Assembly: GCF_019192735.1 (NCBI RefSeq)
Contig: NZ_JAHTKP010000032.1
Span: forward strand, 1-64,000
Length of the DNA stretch: 64,000 nucleotides
Direction: 5' to 3'
DNA from: Kitasatospora aureofaciens
GTDB lineage: Bacteria > Actinomycetota > Actinomycetes > Streptomycetales > Streptomycetaceae
Part shown: one piece after another, positions 8,599 to 17,105 of the stretch
How positions within the stretch are numbered: the stretch's first letter is position 1
Layout of the letters: the number at the start of each line of letters is the position of its first letter
The notes under the pieces: generated by a model
What the model saw: only the letters and a program-made list of their open reading frames with translations
Databases searched by the model: none
Told to the model about the DNA's origin: nothing
Program-made: the position numbers and the translations under genes

Positions 8599-8655
8599 GC
8601 GCGTCAACTACCAGCCGCGGCCGGCGACTGCAGAACGCCTACCGGCGACGCGGTG

Positions 8656-11013
8656 TCAGTTCTTCCAGCGCGGCTTGCGCTCGTCGCGGTTGAAGCCGCC
8701 ACGGTCGTCACGGTTGAAGCCGCCGGAACGGGCGCCACGGTCGTCGCGGTCCCGGCCGAAGCCACCGGAGGCCTGCGGACGGCCGCCGGAGCGGTGGTCG
8801 TCGCGGCGCGCGAACGGACGGCTGCTGCTGCCGCCGCGCTCGTCGCGGTCCCGGCCGAAGGACGGGCGGTCGCCGAAGGAGCGGGCCGGACGGTCGCCGA
8901 AGGAACGGCTGCCGCGGTCGTCGCGGTCACGGTTGAAGCCACCACGGTCGTCACGGTTGAAGCCGCCGGAACGGGCGCCACGGTCGTCGCGGTCACGGCC
9001 GAAGCCACCACGGTCGCGGTTGAAGCCGCCACGGTCGTCACGGTTGAAGCCGCCGGAGCGAGCGCCACGGTCGTCACGGTCACGGTTGAAGCCACCACGG
9101 TCGTCACGGTTGAAGCCGCCCGAGCGGGCGCCGCGGTCGTCGCGGTCACGGTTGAAGCCGCCCGAACGGCCACCGCGGTCGTCACGGTCGCGGCCGAAGC
9201 CACCCGAACGACGGTCGTCACGGTCACGGTCGAAGCCGCCCGAACGGCCACCGCGGTCGTCACGGTCGCGGCCGAAGCCACCCGAACGGCCGCCACGGTC
9301 GTCACGGTCCCGGTCACGGTCACGGTCACGGCCGAACGCCGGACGCTCGGTGCGCGCCTCGCGGTACGACGGGGTGCGCTCCTCGCCCGCCGAAGCAGCC
9401 TGCGCGGGAACCGAAGCAGCAGCGGCAGCCGGAGCCTCGACGCCGGCCTCGGCAGCGGCCTCGCCGGCCTCCGCCGCCGGAGCCTCGTCCTCGATGCCCA
9501 GGTCGGCCCGCTCGCGCGCCGCACGGGCGGCCAGGCGGTCGGCCTCGTCGCGCAGCTCGGTGGCGCGGCGCTGCGCGCGCTCCAGCTGGCGGGTCATGTC
9601 GGCGAGCTCGCGCTCGGCGGCACCGGCGATGTTGGCGGCGCTCTCCGCCTGCACCTCGGTCAGCGAGCGGGCGCCGGTGATCTTGGCGACCTCGGCGTCG
9701 AAGGCGTGGTCGAGGATGTGGCGCGAGGCGTCCACGCCCGCGTCCTCCATCAGGCGGAACACGCCACGGCGCTGGTGCGGCAGCACCAGGGTGACGACGG
9801 CACCGGAGCGGCCGGCGCGCGCGGTGCGGCCGGAGCGGTGCAGGTAGTCCTTGTGGTCGCCGGCCGGGTCCACGTTGAGGACCAGGTCGATGCCGTCGAC
9901 GTGGATACCGCGGGCGGCGACGTCGGTCGCGACGACGACGTTGACGTAGCCGTCCTTGAAGTCGCCGAGGACGCGGGTACGGGCGCCCTGGGTCATGCCG
10001 CCGTGCAGCGCGTCGGCCTTCACGCCGGCCTCGATGAGCTGCTCGGCGACGCGGTCGGCGCCCATCTGGGTACGGACGAAGATGATCGTGCGGCCCTTGC
10101 GGGCGGCGATCGCGTTGGTGATCGGCGCCTTGTCCTTGGGCTTCACCACGAGGATGTGGTGGGTCATGGTGGTGACGGCGCCGGCCGACGGGTCGACCTC
10201 GTGGGTGACCGGGTTCTTCAGGTAGCGCTTGACCAGGGTGTCGATCTCGTTCTCCAGGGTGGCGGAGAACAGCAGGCGCTGGCCGCCGGCCGGCACCTGG
10301 TCGAGGATCTCGGTGACCTCGGGCAGGAAGCCCATGTCGGCCATCTGGTCGGCCTCGTCGAGCACGACGGTCCGAACGTCGGCCAGCTTGGCGCTGCCGC
10401 GGTTCAGCAGGTCGCGCAGACGGCCGGGGGTGGCGACGAGGATGTCGACGCCGCGCTCCAGCGCGTAGATCTGGTTCGACATCGAGGTGCCGCCGCAGAC
10501 GACCTTGAGCTTGAGGCCGAGCACCGAGCCGAACGGCTCCAGGGCGTCGGCGACCTGCATGGCCAGCTCGCGGGTCGGGACCAGGATCAGGCCGCGCGGG
10601 TGCTTGGGCTTGGTGCGCTCGCCGTCGGCGAGGCGGGTCAGCAGCGGCAGGCCGAAGCTGAGGGTCTTGCCGGAGCCGGTACGGCCGCGGCCCAGCACGT
10701 CCTTGCCGGCCAGGGCGTCCGGGATGGTCGCGGCCTGGATCGGGAACGGGGTGGTGACGCCGCGCTTGGCGAGGGCGCGCACGACGTCCTCGTGCAGGCC
10801 CAGGTCGCCGAAGGTGATGGTGGGCTCGGCGGCCTCTTCGGCCTCCTCGCCCTCGACGGCGTCGGTCTCGACGAGCTCGGAGGCCTCAGCGGCCTCGACG
10901 ATCTCGACGGCCTCGGCGGTCAGCTCGGCGTCGGTAGTGGTGGTGGTGTCGGCGGCATCGGCGGCGGACTCGCTTGCGGGCATGGCGAAGCGGGCGTCGT
11001 CAACGAGAGACAT
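8656..11013 (-). CDS. deaD: DEAD-box ATP-dependent RNA helicase with RG-rich tail
   Basis: 785 aa. An acidic, low-complexity N-terminus (residues 1-65) precedes a complete helicase core: Q motif region FPIQ, motif I GRTGSGKT (110-117), PTREL, DEAD (219-222), SAT (250-252) and HRSGRTAR (392-399). A coiled-coil-like stretch (about 460-505) and an Ala-rich linker lead to a tail of about 225 residues made of GRDRDDRGGRSGGF-like repeats, expected to bind RNA and possibly drive condensate formation. Ribosome site GGAAGG is 6 nt before ATG. It probably acts in cold-shock or ribosome assembly, by analogy with DeaD/CsdA and RhlE. Confidence 0.93.
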   Translation of the reverse strand: MSLVDDARFAMPASESAADAADTTTTTDAELTAEAVEIVEAAEASELVETDAVEGEEAEEAAEPTITFGDLGLHEDVVRALAKRGVTTPFPIQAATIPDALAGKDVLGRGRTGSGKTLSFGLPLLTRLADGERTKPKHPRGLILVPTRELAMQVADALEPFGSVLGLKLKVVCGGTSMSNQIYALERGVDILVATPGRLRDLLNRGSAKLADVRTVVLDEADQMADMGFLPEVTEILDQVPAGGQRLLFSATLENEIDTLVKRYLKNPVTHEVDPSAGAVTTMTHHILVVKPKDKAPITNAIAARKGRTIIFVRTQMGADRVAEQLIEAGVKADALHGGMTQGARTRVLGDFKDGYVNVVVATDVAARGIHVDGIDLVLNVDPAGDHKDYLHRSGRTARAGRSGAVVTLVLPHQRRGVFRLMEDAGVDASRHILDHAFDAEVAKITGARSLTEVQAESAANIAGAAERELADMTRQLERAQRRATELRDEADRLAARAARERADLGIEDEAPAAEAGEAAAEAGVEAPAAAAASVPAQAASAGEERTPSYREARTERPAFGRDRDRDRDRDDRGGRSGGFGRDRDDRGGRSGGFDRDRDDRRSGGFGRDRDDRGGRSGGFNRDRDDRGARSGGFNRDDRGGFNRDRDDRGARSGGFNRDDRGGFNRDRGGFGRDRDDRGARSGGFNRDDRGGFNRDRDDRGSRSFGDRPARSFGDRPSFGRDRDERGGSSSRPFARRDDHRSGGRPQASGGFGRDRDDRGARSGGFNRDDRGGFNRDERKPRWKN
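8659..9336. repeat. Degenerate coding repeat array (RGG/FNRDDRGG tail)
   Basis: About 680 bp of imperfect direct repeats with units of roughly 18-36 bp, all in frame with the helicase. On the plus strand they appear as repeated CGGTCGTCACGGTTGAAGCC-like blocks. Likely prone to expansion and contraction. Confidence 0.9.
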
Positions 11014-11208
11014 TCAAAACCTTCCGGAAGTGGCACGCGCCAAAGTCCGGGGTTCTGTTTCACAACCGCCTCTATGCGGTCAGCCACGGATCGCCGGAAC
11101 GCGCCAAGGGCGCCAGATGGGATTAGGGCGCCAGTCAAATGGATCAAACGAACGATCTACCACCATAGACGAACCTCGGGATCAGAGGCAAACGCCCAGG
11201 CCAACCAG

Positions 11209-12006
11209 CTAATGCGCACCCGCGTGCGGGCTCGGCGCCGAAGAACCGGAGTTGCTGGACGAGGGCTCCGGGGCCGGTGGGACGGTTGCGGCGGGCGAGG
11301 TGTGGTCGGGTTCGGGGGACGCGGACGGACGGCTGCTCGGCGTGGCCGACGGGGTGCCCGACGAACCGCCGCCCGAGCGGCCCTCGCCGGTACCGGCAGA
11401 GCCTCCGGACCCGCCCGCACCGCTGGAGCCCGCAGTTCCGCCCGCCCCGCCCGACGAGCCGCCCGGCCGGGGCGCGGGGCTGGCTCCCACGCCCCCGGCG
11501 GCGCCGTTCGTGCCGGGGGCACCCGGCGCGCGGTCCGGTGCGGCCGCCCCCGGCACGGGGACCACACCGGCGGTTGCGCCCGGCGCCGGCTCGCCGGCCA
11601 CCGGGGACGCGCCCCCGGCCGGCGCGTTCTCGGCCTGCAAGCCCCCCTGCCGCTCCGGACGCCCGGACGCACCCCCCTGGTGCGCGCCGCCCGGCGCGGC
11701 CGACGGACCACCCGCCGCCCCCGGCTTCCCGGCCGGGCCCGCCTGGCCCACCGGCGCGACGCCGCCGTGGTTCTCCTCCGCCGCCGGGCCGACCGACATG
11801 CACCCCGTCAGCCCCAGCCCGGCCACCGCCAGCAGCGCCGCCGCCCGCACCGCGCCCGTCCGCAGGTTCGCCGCCCGCGCCCCTCGCCGCGCGGCCACCG
11901 CGCGCAGCGGAGCCGCCGTACCGTCCTGCGCGTGTGCCGCAGCGTGCGCCGCAGCCTGCGCCGTCGCCTGCGCCGAGACCGTCCGCACCGCCCGTACCGA
12001 AGCCAC
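11209..12006 (-). CDS. Low-complexity secreted lipoprotein
   Basis: 265 aa. After an unusually long basic N-region (about 50 residues) comes a hydrophobic segment AALLAVAGLGLTGC with the lipobox Leu-Thr-Gly-Cys69. The mature part (about 197 residues) is almost entirely Gly, Pro, Ala and Ser with no recognisable domain, like a cell-wall spacer or linker. GTG 12006 is supported by GGGAGGAAG at the right distance. It lies upstream of, and in the same direction as, the helicase but is separated by 195 bp. Confidence 0.72.
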   Translation of the reverse strand: MASVRAVRTVSAQATAQAAAHAAAHAQDGTAAPLRAVAARRGARAANLRTGAVRAAALLAVAGLGLTGCMSVGPAAEENHGGVAPVGQAGPAGKPGAAGGPSAAPGGAHQGGASGRPERQGGLQAENAPAGGASPVAGEPAPGATAGVVPVPGAAAPDRAPGAPGTNGAAGGVGASPAPRPGGSSGGAGGTAGSSGAGGSGGSAGTGEGRSGGGSSGTPSATPSSRPSASPEPDHTSPAATVPPAPEPSSSNSGSSAPSPHAGAH

Positions 12007-12184
12007 CGAGCTTCCTCCCTACCGCCCCACCCGGGCCGCCCGCTCCCTGGGCGGCCGCTCTCGGTGACCAACGCGCGCCCGCCCCGACGGGACACGGGCG
12101 GCGCGTGCCGAAGCCGCCCACCCGGCGCAACGCCGACGGTTCAAACCACCCCCGCGAAGGATCACCCCGAGAGCTCGCGAAGGA

Positions 12185-12559
12185 TCACCCCCAGAGCGCC
12201 GAGGCCAGCCCCGCCCCCGCGTACACCGCCGCCAGCCCCGCCACCAGGCTGCCGACCACGTTCGCCGCCGCGTAGCGCCCGGCCCCGGTCTCCACCAGCC
12301 GCAGCGTCTCGTACGAGAACGTCGAGTACGTGGTCAGCGCCCCGCAGAACCCCGTCCCGACCAGCACCTGCACGTGCGTGGACGCGGCGCCCGCCGCCAC
12401 CGCCCCGGTCACCAGGCCCAGCACCAGGCAGCCGACCACGTTCACGGTGAAGGTCCCCCACGGGAACACCGAGTCGCGCCGGGCCTGCACCGCCCGGTCC
12501 GTCAGATACCGCAGCGGCGCGCCGATCACGGCCCCCGCCACCACCAGCAGCCAGTTCAC
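12185..12559 (-). CDS. crcB: Fluoride exporter CrcB/FEX (second copy)
   Basis: 124 aa with four hydrophobic spans. Contains the fluoride-channel signatures GTFTVNVVGC and GFCGALTTYSTFSYE. CrcB/Fluc subunits dimerise in antiparallel fashion in the membrane to let fluoride out. GTG 12559 overlaps the stop of the DUF190 gene by 4 bp (GTGA), so it is the last gene of a coupled three-gene operon; heterodimer formation with the first CrcB is likely. Confidence 0.92.
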   Translation of the reverse strand: MNWLLVVAGAVIGAPLRYLTDRAVQARRDSVFPWGTFTVNVVGCLVLGLVTGAVAAGAASTHVQVLVGTGFCGALTTYSTFSYETLRLVETGAGRYAAANVVGSLVAGLAAVYAGAGLASALWG

Positions 12560-12957
12560 TTCTCGCGTTCTCCCGTGCCCCGACCGACTGTGCCCCGCCC
12601 GACTGTGCCCCGCCCGGCCGTGCCTCGCCCGACGTACCGGATGACCTCGCACCGGTCGAGCACCACCAGCCCCTCCGCCACCAGCTCGTCCAGCTGCGGC
12701 AGGAACCCGCGCACCCGCTCCTCCTCGTCCACGATCACCACCGCCACCGGCAGGTCCTCACTCAGCGACAGCAGCCGCGCGGTGTGCACCAGCGACGACG
12801 CCCCGAACCCCTCGATCCCCCGGAACACGCTCGCCCCGGCCAGCCCGGCGGCGTGCGCCCGGTGCACGATCTCGCTGTACAGCGGCCGGTGGTGCCACCG
12901 GTCGTTCTCTCCCACGAGGACGGTCAGCCGCAGCGCCGGCCCGGTCAGCCTGCTCAC
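12556..12957 (-). CDS. DUF190 family protein
   Basis: 133 aa. DUF190 (PF02641) pattern: RLTVLVGENDRWHHRPLY, then a conserved HRAHAAGLAGASVFRG segment and VVIVDEEERVRGFLP. The fold resembles PII-like signalling proteins, and the gene is very often found with crcB; a regulatory role in fluoride export is inferred from that. The C-terminus carries GRGTV pentapeptide repeats coded by 15-bp DNA repeats. Both ends overlap the crcB genes by 4 bp. Confidence 0.9.
   Translation of the reverse strand: MSRLTGPALRLTVLVGENDRWHHRPLYSEIVHRAHAAGLAGASVFRGIEGFGASSLVHTARLLSLSEDLPVAVVIVDEEERVRGFLPQLDELVAEGLVVLDRCEVIRYVGRGTAGRGTVGRGTVGRGTGEREK
12574..12633. repeat. 15-bp tandem repeat coding GRGTV pentapeptides
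   Basis: Four 15-bp copies at the 3' end of the DUF190 gene encode VGRGT units; copy-number change would keep the frame. Confidence 0.88.
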
Positions 12958-13472
12958 GCCCGCCTCCCGTCCGCCCGGGCCCCTCGGTGGATCAGACGGC
13001 GCGTCACCCCGGCCGCCGCCCACACCGCGCCGAGCGCACCCAGCAGCGTCAGCCCCAGGTACGCCAGCCCGAGCCCGAGCCGCTCCTCCTCCAGCAGGCG
13101 CCGGATGTCCACCGCGTACGTCGAGAACGTGGTGAACCCGCCCAGCACCCCGGTCCCGAAGAACGGCCGCAGCAGCGGGTGCGCCGGCCGCCCCTCGGTG
13201 ATCGCCACCAGGAAGACCCCGATCACCGCGCAGCCGACCACGTTGATCAGCAGCGTCGTCCACGGGAACGCGGTCGGCCCGCCGGCCCACGCCAGCCCCG
13301 CCCCGTACCGGGCCACCGCGCCGATCGCCCCGCCGGCCGCGACCACCGCCACGGCCCGCCCCTGCCCGCGCAGCACCGGCGGGCGCCCCGCGGGCGCGCC
13401 GCCCAAGCCCTGCGCCGCGCCGCCGCCAGCCACCCGCGCCGGACCGTCCACCGTCCCGTCCGAGGTCGTCAT
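12954..13472 (-). CDS. crcB: Fluoride exporter CrcB/FEX (first copy)
   Basis: 172 aa. A Gly/Ala/Pro-rich extension of about 45 residues precedes four membrane spans with the channel motifs FPWTTLLINVVGC and GVLGGFTTFSTYAVD. First gene of the crcB-DUF190-crcB operon; its stop overlaps the next start (GTGA). The start is uncertain: ATG 13472 has no clear ribosome site and an in-frame GTG lies at 13487. I looked for a fluoride riboswitch in the short gap to the divergent zincin gene and saw none. Confidence 0.9.
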   Translation of the reverse strand: MTTSDGTVDGPARVAGGGAAQGLGGAPAGRPPVLRGQGRAVAVVAAGGAIGAVARYGAGLAWAGGPTAFPWTTLLINVVGCAVIGVFLVAITEGRPAHPLLRPFFGTGVLGGFTTFSTYAVDIRRLLEEERLGLGLAYLGLTLLGALGAVWAAAGVTRRLIHRGARADGRRA

Positions 13473-13536
13473 AGGCCCATGAAACACCGGCCCCGACCAC
13501 CTGGCACACCATCACCCCAGACCCGACAATGATCCG

Positions 13537-13884
13537 GTGGAGATGACCCGGGAAGAGTTCGAGACGCTGGTCAGCGATGCCCTCGACCAGATTCCCCCGC
13601 AGCTCGCGGCCATGATGGACAACGTGGCGGTCTTCGTCGAGGACGAACCCGACCCCGCCGACCCGGAACTCCTCGGCCTCTACGAGGGCACCCCGCTCAC
13701 CGAACGCGGCGAGTGGTACGCGGGCGTCCTCCCCGACCGGATCATCATCTACCGCGGCCCCACCCTCCGGCACTGCGAATCCCATGAGGAGGTCGTCGAG
13801 GAGGTCCGCACCACCGTGATCCACGAGGTCGCCCACCACTTCGGGTTCGACGACCACGAGCTCGGCGAACTCGGCTGGTCCTGA
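13537..13884 (+). CDS. Metallopeptidase family protein (zincin, PF06262)
   Basis: 115 aa. HEVAHHFGFDD (His96-Glu97-x2-His100...Asp106) is the minimal zincin zinc site of this actinobacterial family; DRIIIYRGPTL and the acidic AVFVEDEP stretch are also typical. The physiological substrate is unknown. GTG 13537 is chosen because homologues begin with the extra residues; ATG 13543 is possible. It is divergent from the fluoride operon. Confidence 0.87.
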   Translation: MEMTREEFETLVSDALDQIPPQLAAMMDNVAVFVEDEPDPADPELLGLYEGTPLTERGEWYAGVLPDRIIIYRGPTLRHCESHEEVVEEVRTTVIHEVAHHFGFDDHELGELGWS

Positions 13885-14010
13885 CCCCGCCCCAACAGGC
13901 CCCGCACCCACCCGACACCCACCCGGCCGAAACCCGTTTTGGCGATCCGCCCGGCATCCCATATGCTTCTCGACGTCCCCGAACGCTGGAAACAGCGGGA
14001 CAGGCCGCAA

Positions 14011-14083
14011 GCCCTCATCGTCTAGTGGCCCAGGACGCCGCCCTTTCAAGGCGGTAGCACGGGTTCGAATCCCGTTGGGGGCA
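14011..14083 (+). tRNA. tRNA-Glu (anticodon TTC)
   Basis: 73 nt; acceptor GCCCTCA/TGGGGGC, anticodon stem CCGCC/GGCGG with loop CTTTCAA, T-arm GGTTCGAATCC. First of three tRNAs in a row. Confidence 0.97.
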
Positions 14084-14140
14084 CGCAGTACCGTAGTAAA
14101 GTGCAGTGCCGCAAGACCTGGTGGCCCACCAGCCACCTAA

Positions 14141-14214
14141 GGTCCCGTGGAGCAGTTGGTTAGCTCGCCACCCTGTCAAGGTGGAGGTCGCGGGTTCAAG
14201 TCCCGTCGGGATCG
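14141..14214 (+). tRNA. tRNA-Asp (anticodon GTC), copy 1
   Basis: 74 nt; anticodon loop CTGTCAA between CCACC and GGTGG. Identical over its whole length to the second tRNA-Asp near 33.8 kb. Confidence 0.97.
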
Positions 14215-14241
14215 CTCGTCTCACCTGAGACGAAGCAGTAC

Positions 14242-14315
14242 GGCCAGGTAGCTCAGTTGGTACGAGCGTCCGCCTGAAAAGCGGAAGGTCGCCGGTTCGA
14301 CCCCGGCCCTGGCCA
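14242..14315 (+). tRNA. tRNA-Phe (anticodon GAA), integration target
   Basis: 74 nt; acceptor GGCCAGG/CCTGGCC, anticodon loop CTGAAAA. Its 3' half, from the base before the anticodon loop to the CA after the discriminator, is repeated three more times downstream, showing it has been used as an attachment site. The insertion restores a complete tRNA. Confidence 0.97.
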
Positions 14316-14317
14316 CA
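14272..14317 (+). repeat. att core 1 (inside tRNA-Phe)
   Basis: 46-bp 3' segment of tRNA-Phe including the anticodon; matched by same-length copies at 17106, 18948 and 22662. This is the left boundary (attL) of the island. Confidence 0.93.
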
Positions 14318-14333
14318 TAGCCTGACCAGGCAC

Positions 14334-14366
14334 GATGCCCTCGAAGCAGTTCGCTTCGGGGGCATC
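14334..14366 (+). terminator. Element-borne terminator after tRNA-Phe
   Basis: Stem GATGCCCTCGAAGC/GCTTCGGGGGCATC with a 5-nt loop. Near-identical hairpins follow att cores 2 and 3, so each unit brings its own tRNA terminator. The native terminator is left at 22714. Confidence 0.8.
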
Positions 14367-14424
14367 TTCGTGCCGTTTGACGCCAACGGAACGGCGGACG
14401 GTCACCATCCTTCCGCCCGACAGC

Positions 14425-14457
14425 GAGTACCAACAGTTCTGGACCGAAGGCCACTGA
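14425..14457 (+). pseudogene. 3' scrap of the island toxin gene
   Basis: Reads EYQQFWTEGH-stop, matching the last residues (LQQFWTEGY-stop) of the complete gene ending at 20009. Suggests unit A once carried, next to its left arm, the same toxin-antitoxin pair found in unit C. Confidence 0.65.
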
Positions 14458-14594
14458 CACGCTGCCCTCGCTACCGATTCAACGCGCCCAGCGTGCTGAG
14501 CTCCTACCCCGAGTCAGGGAGCTCCGAGGTGACTTCACCGCCACGGCGCGGCGCACATCGCCCTGTCCGAGCGCTTGGGGCGATCCCCCTCTGG

Positions 14595-17018
14595 TCACCG
14601 GCCGGCCAGCAACGCGCTCGCCAGCGCAGTGGCGGTGCTCGGCCCCTTGCCGTGACGCGGTCGCGCTCCGGACAGTGACGGCATGCGCTTGGGACCGCGT
14701 TCCTGGCGGGCCTTCTCGATGACCGTCGTCCCGGTCTCCGCCTCCAGCACGGGGGCGTAGCCGGCGGCCCGAAGCGCGGCAAGGGTTGCTTCGGGCTCGG
14801 CCGTGCTGATCAGCACGGTCGGCGCGATCCGTCGCAACCCGAGCCTGGACAGCGCACGGGCCGCGGCGAGCTCCGACACCAGTGCCTCGTCATCGGAGCG
14901 GATGCAGCAGGCGGAGCGCACCACTCGCATCCTGCCGTGGGTCCGCGCGGTGTCCTTGATCAGGTACTCCAGGGGCTGCGGAAGCGGCCGCCCGCCCTCG
15001 GAGACGTCGGCCAGCCGAGCCAGCAGGTCGGCGGCGTCCAGTCCGGAGTCCAACGCCCGGCGGACCGCCGCAGGGGTGATCCGCCACACCACGGCATGGC
15101 CCTCCGACTCCCGGTCCGCACAGGCGGCCAGCAGGTCGGTCAGCTCCGATGCGGCAGCTCCGGCGACCACGGCCGTAAGGTCCGCCTGGAACCGGACGGT
15201 GGTCTGCGGCGCGGGCAGCAGCGCGTCCAGGGCTGTGGACAGCTGCCGAACCGCGTCGTCCAGAGCAGGACGGTCGCGCAGCGCCGGCCCGGCGCCCGGA
15301 ACGGCGGGGAAGTGGCGGTGTGCACCCGCCCTCAGGAGCCCGAGCACGGCGTGCCCGAGCGGAGTCAGCGCTCCGTGGGCGACGACCCCGAACAGCTCCG
15401 CCTCCGCCAGGGTCGCCTCGACCCGCTCAGCCTCCCACGCACCTTGGGCGAGGGCGGCCGGGCGGAACCAGGCCGCCGTGGCGATGAGGCCGGCGAGAGC
15501 GGTCGCCCGAGCGCGAGCGGACTTGCCGGTGGGGACTCCGTGCCCGGCCGGGAGGGTGGCCAGAGCCTCCAGCACGGCATGGCGCAGATCGACAGCCTCG
15601 CCGTCCTCCGGCGTGACCAGCGCGACCGGGGTGTCATTCTCGTCCGGCCAATAGCTGAACACCTCGGGCACCACCGCCCAGGTGGCGACGAGCGGCAGCA
15701 GCCGCTGAGCGGGTGGAGCCGCCAGCCACTCGTCGTACCGCTCGGTGGGCAGCATCCGGGCAGGTGGCTGGGATTCCGGCCGACGCGCGCGGCCCCGTCC
15801 TCTCGTCGGGGCCTCCGCTTCCTCGGCGCAAGGGATGATCAGGTCCGCGTTGTTCGCCAGGTCGAGCCACAGCCGGGCTTGTTCCTCCGGCATGCCGACC
15901 GCCTTCGCCAGCCGACGGGTGTCCCGGACTGCGATTCCGCCCGCCTTGCGCACAGCGAGCGGCTGCACGGCCACCTGGCGGAGCATCAGCTCGACCCGGG
16001 AGGCCGCCTCGGTCAACGCCGCCTGCGCCTGGCTCTCGACTGCACCAGCCGGGATCTCCACCGTGCCCTCGACCGGGGGCGAGGCAGACTGGTAGCTCGG
16101 CGCGCGGTCGTGGTCGCGCAACGCGTCCGCCACCTCGCGCGGCAGTTCCGCCAGGTCCTCATCCACCGGAAGGACCAGGCCGCGGGCGGCCAGCCAGTCC
16201 GTGCCGGGATCTCCCGAGCCGCCTTCCCGGAAGGTGAACTTGCCTCCGGAACCCGGGTAGAAACCGCCGTACCGGGAGACGAAGCAGTGCGTGCGCAGCA
16301 GTGGCGGGCCCGGGACCAGTTTGTCCAACAGGTCCAAGGCCGCGGGCGGCGCCTCGGCGGCCATGGCTCGCACGCGCTTCGCGTCCCTGAGCACGTCCAC
16401 GATCTGCCGCTGCGCCTCGTCCCGAGTCCGCGCCTTCGCGAGCCCCAGCCCCTGCGCGATGCGGTGAATCTCCGGAGCGTTGAAGGCCTCGGTGAGCAGT
16501 TGTTCGGCGGGCCGACCGTAACCGCCGCCTTCGCCCGCCTGGCGGTGGACCAGGATCGGAACGATGACCCTGCTTCCGGACGAGGGCAGTACCAGGGCCC
16601 GCTCGGTCAGCCGGGACAGCGCGGCCTCGGCCGCGGACCGACCCGCGCCGTCGAGTTGCAGGAATCGGAAGAGCTGGTCCCGGGTCACGGACCGGTCAGC
16701 GGGGTCGACCGCAGGCGCGTCGAGCCGTGGTGAACGGCCTCCGTAGCCCATGAACAGGTGATGAGCAGGCGGAACGGCCGGCAGCGGACCGTGCAACCGT
16801 TCGGCCAAGGTTGCCACAGCGACCAGCAGTTGAAGGTCCCCGAGGCTGATCTCGCTCAGCCCCAGGGCCGTGGAGGCGTCCGTCAACAGGTGGCCGGCCA
16901 GGTCGGTCAGGCTCGCCACCCTGGCCGCGTAGGGAAGTTCGCGCTGCTCCAGCAGTTCGGTCAGCTGCGAGGGAGTACGGTCGGCCAGCCAGATCGCGAG
17001 GCTTCGTTCGGCTTTCAC
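14595..17018 (-). CDS. Helicase-associated (Helicase_C_3, XPB-like) domain protein
   Basis: 807 aa. Resembles the large actinobacterial helicase-associated proteins with a Helicase_C_3 region (PF13625) near the C-terminus: VRFQADLTAVVAG, then ADRESEGHAVVWRITPAAVRRALD, the pattern of the domain that follows the motor in XPB-like helicases. The protein has no Walker A, so it is not a helicase by itself; winged-helix-like segments are likely in the N-terminal part. Sole intact gene of unit A. GTG 17018 has TACGCT 7 nt upstream (leaderless) and AGGTGTG next to it. A role in DNA repair or phage defence is speculation. Confidence 0.78.
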   Translation of the reverse strand: MKAERSLAIWLADRTPSQLTELLEQRELPYAARVASLTDLAGHLLTDASTALGLSEISLGDLQLLVAVATLAERLHGPLPAVPPAHHLFMGYGGRSPRLDAPAVDPADRSVTRDQLFRFLQLDGAGRSAAEAALSRLTERALVLPSSGSRVIVPILVHRQAGEGGGYGRPAEQLLTEAFNAPEIHRIAQGLGLAKARTRDEAQRQIVDVLRDAKRVRAMAAEAPPAALDLLDKLVPGPPLLRTHCFVSRYGGFYPGSGGKFTFREGGSGDPGTDWLAARGLVLPVDEDLAELPREVADALRDHDRAPSYQSASPPVEGTVEIPAGAVESQAQAALTEAASRVELMLRQVAVQPLAVRKAGGIAVRDTRRLAKAVGMPEEQARLWLDLANNADLIIPCAEEAEAPTRGRGRARRPESQPPARMLPTERYDEWLAAPPAQRLLPLVATWAVVPEVFSYWPDENDTPVALVTPEDGEAVDLRHAVLEALATLPAGHGVPTGKSARARATALAGLIATAAWFRPAALAQGAWEAERVEATLAEAELFGVVAHGALTPLGHAVLGLLRAGAHRHFPAVPGAGPALRDRPALDDAVRQLSTALDALLPAPQTTVRFQADLTAVVAGAAASELTDLLAACADRESEGHAVVWRITPAAVRRALDSGLDAADLLARLADVSEGGRPLPQPLEYLIKDTARTHGRMRVVRSACCIRSDDEALVSELAAARALSRLGLRRIAPTVLISTAEPEATLAALRAAGYAPVLEAETGTTVIEKARQERGPKRMPSLSGARPRHGKGPSTATALASALLAGR

Positions 17019-17105
17019 CACACCTAGCGTAGTGAGCCGCCAGCGGGGACGGGACCAGAGGTTTGAAGCCAGCGGCCCTTCCATCGATCTCGACTGCCCG
17101 GCTTG

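Noticed and set aside
8659..9336. CRISPR-like regular repeats
   Set aside because: Repeats are in-frame coding sequence of the helicase tail with no unique spacers; no cas genes in the window.
8437..12450. Open frame of 1337 codons on the plus strand
   Set aside because: It is antisense to the helicase and lipoprotein genes; low-complexity Val/Thr/Ala or Arg/Ser composition, no domain and no ribosome site. An artefact of high GC and repeat DNA.
13473..13536. Fluoride riboswitch upstream of crcB
   Set aside because: The gap to the divergent gene is only about 64 bp and no fluoride-aptamer-like conserved core was recognised.
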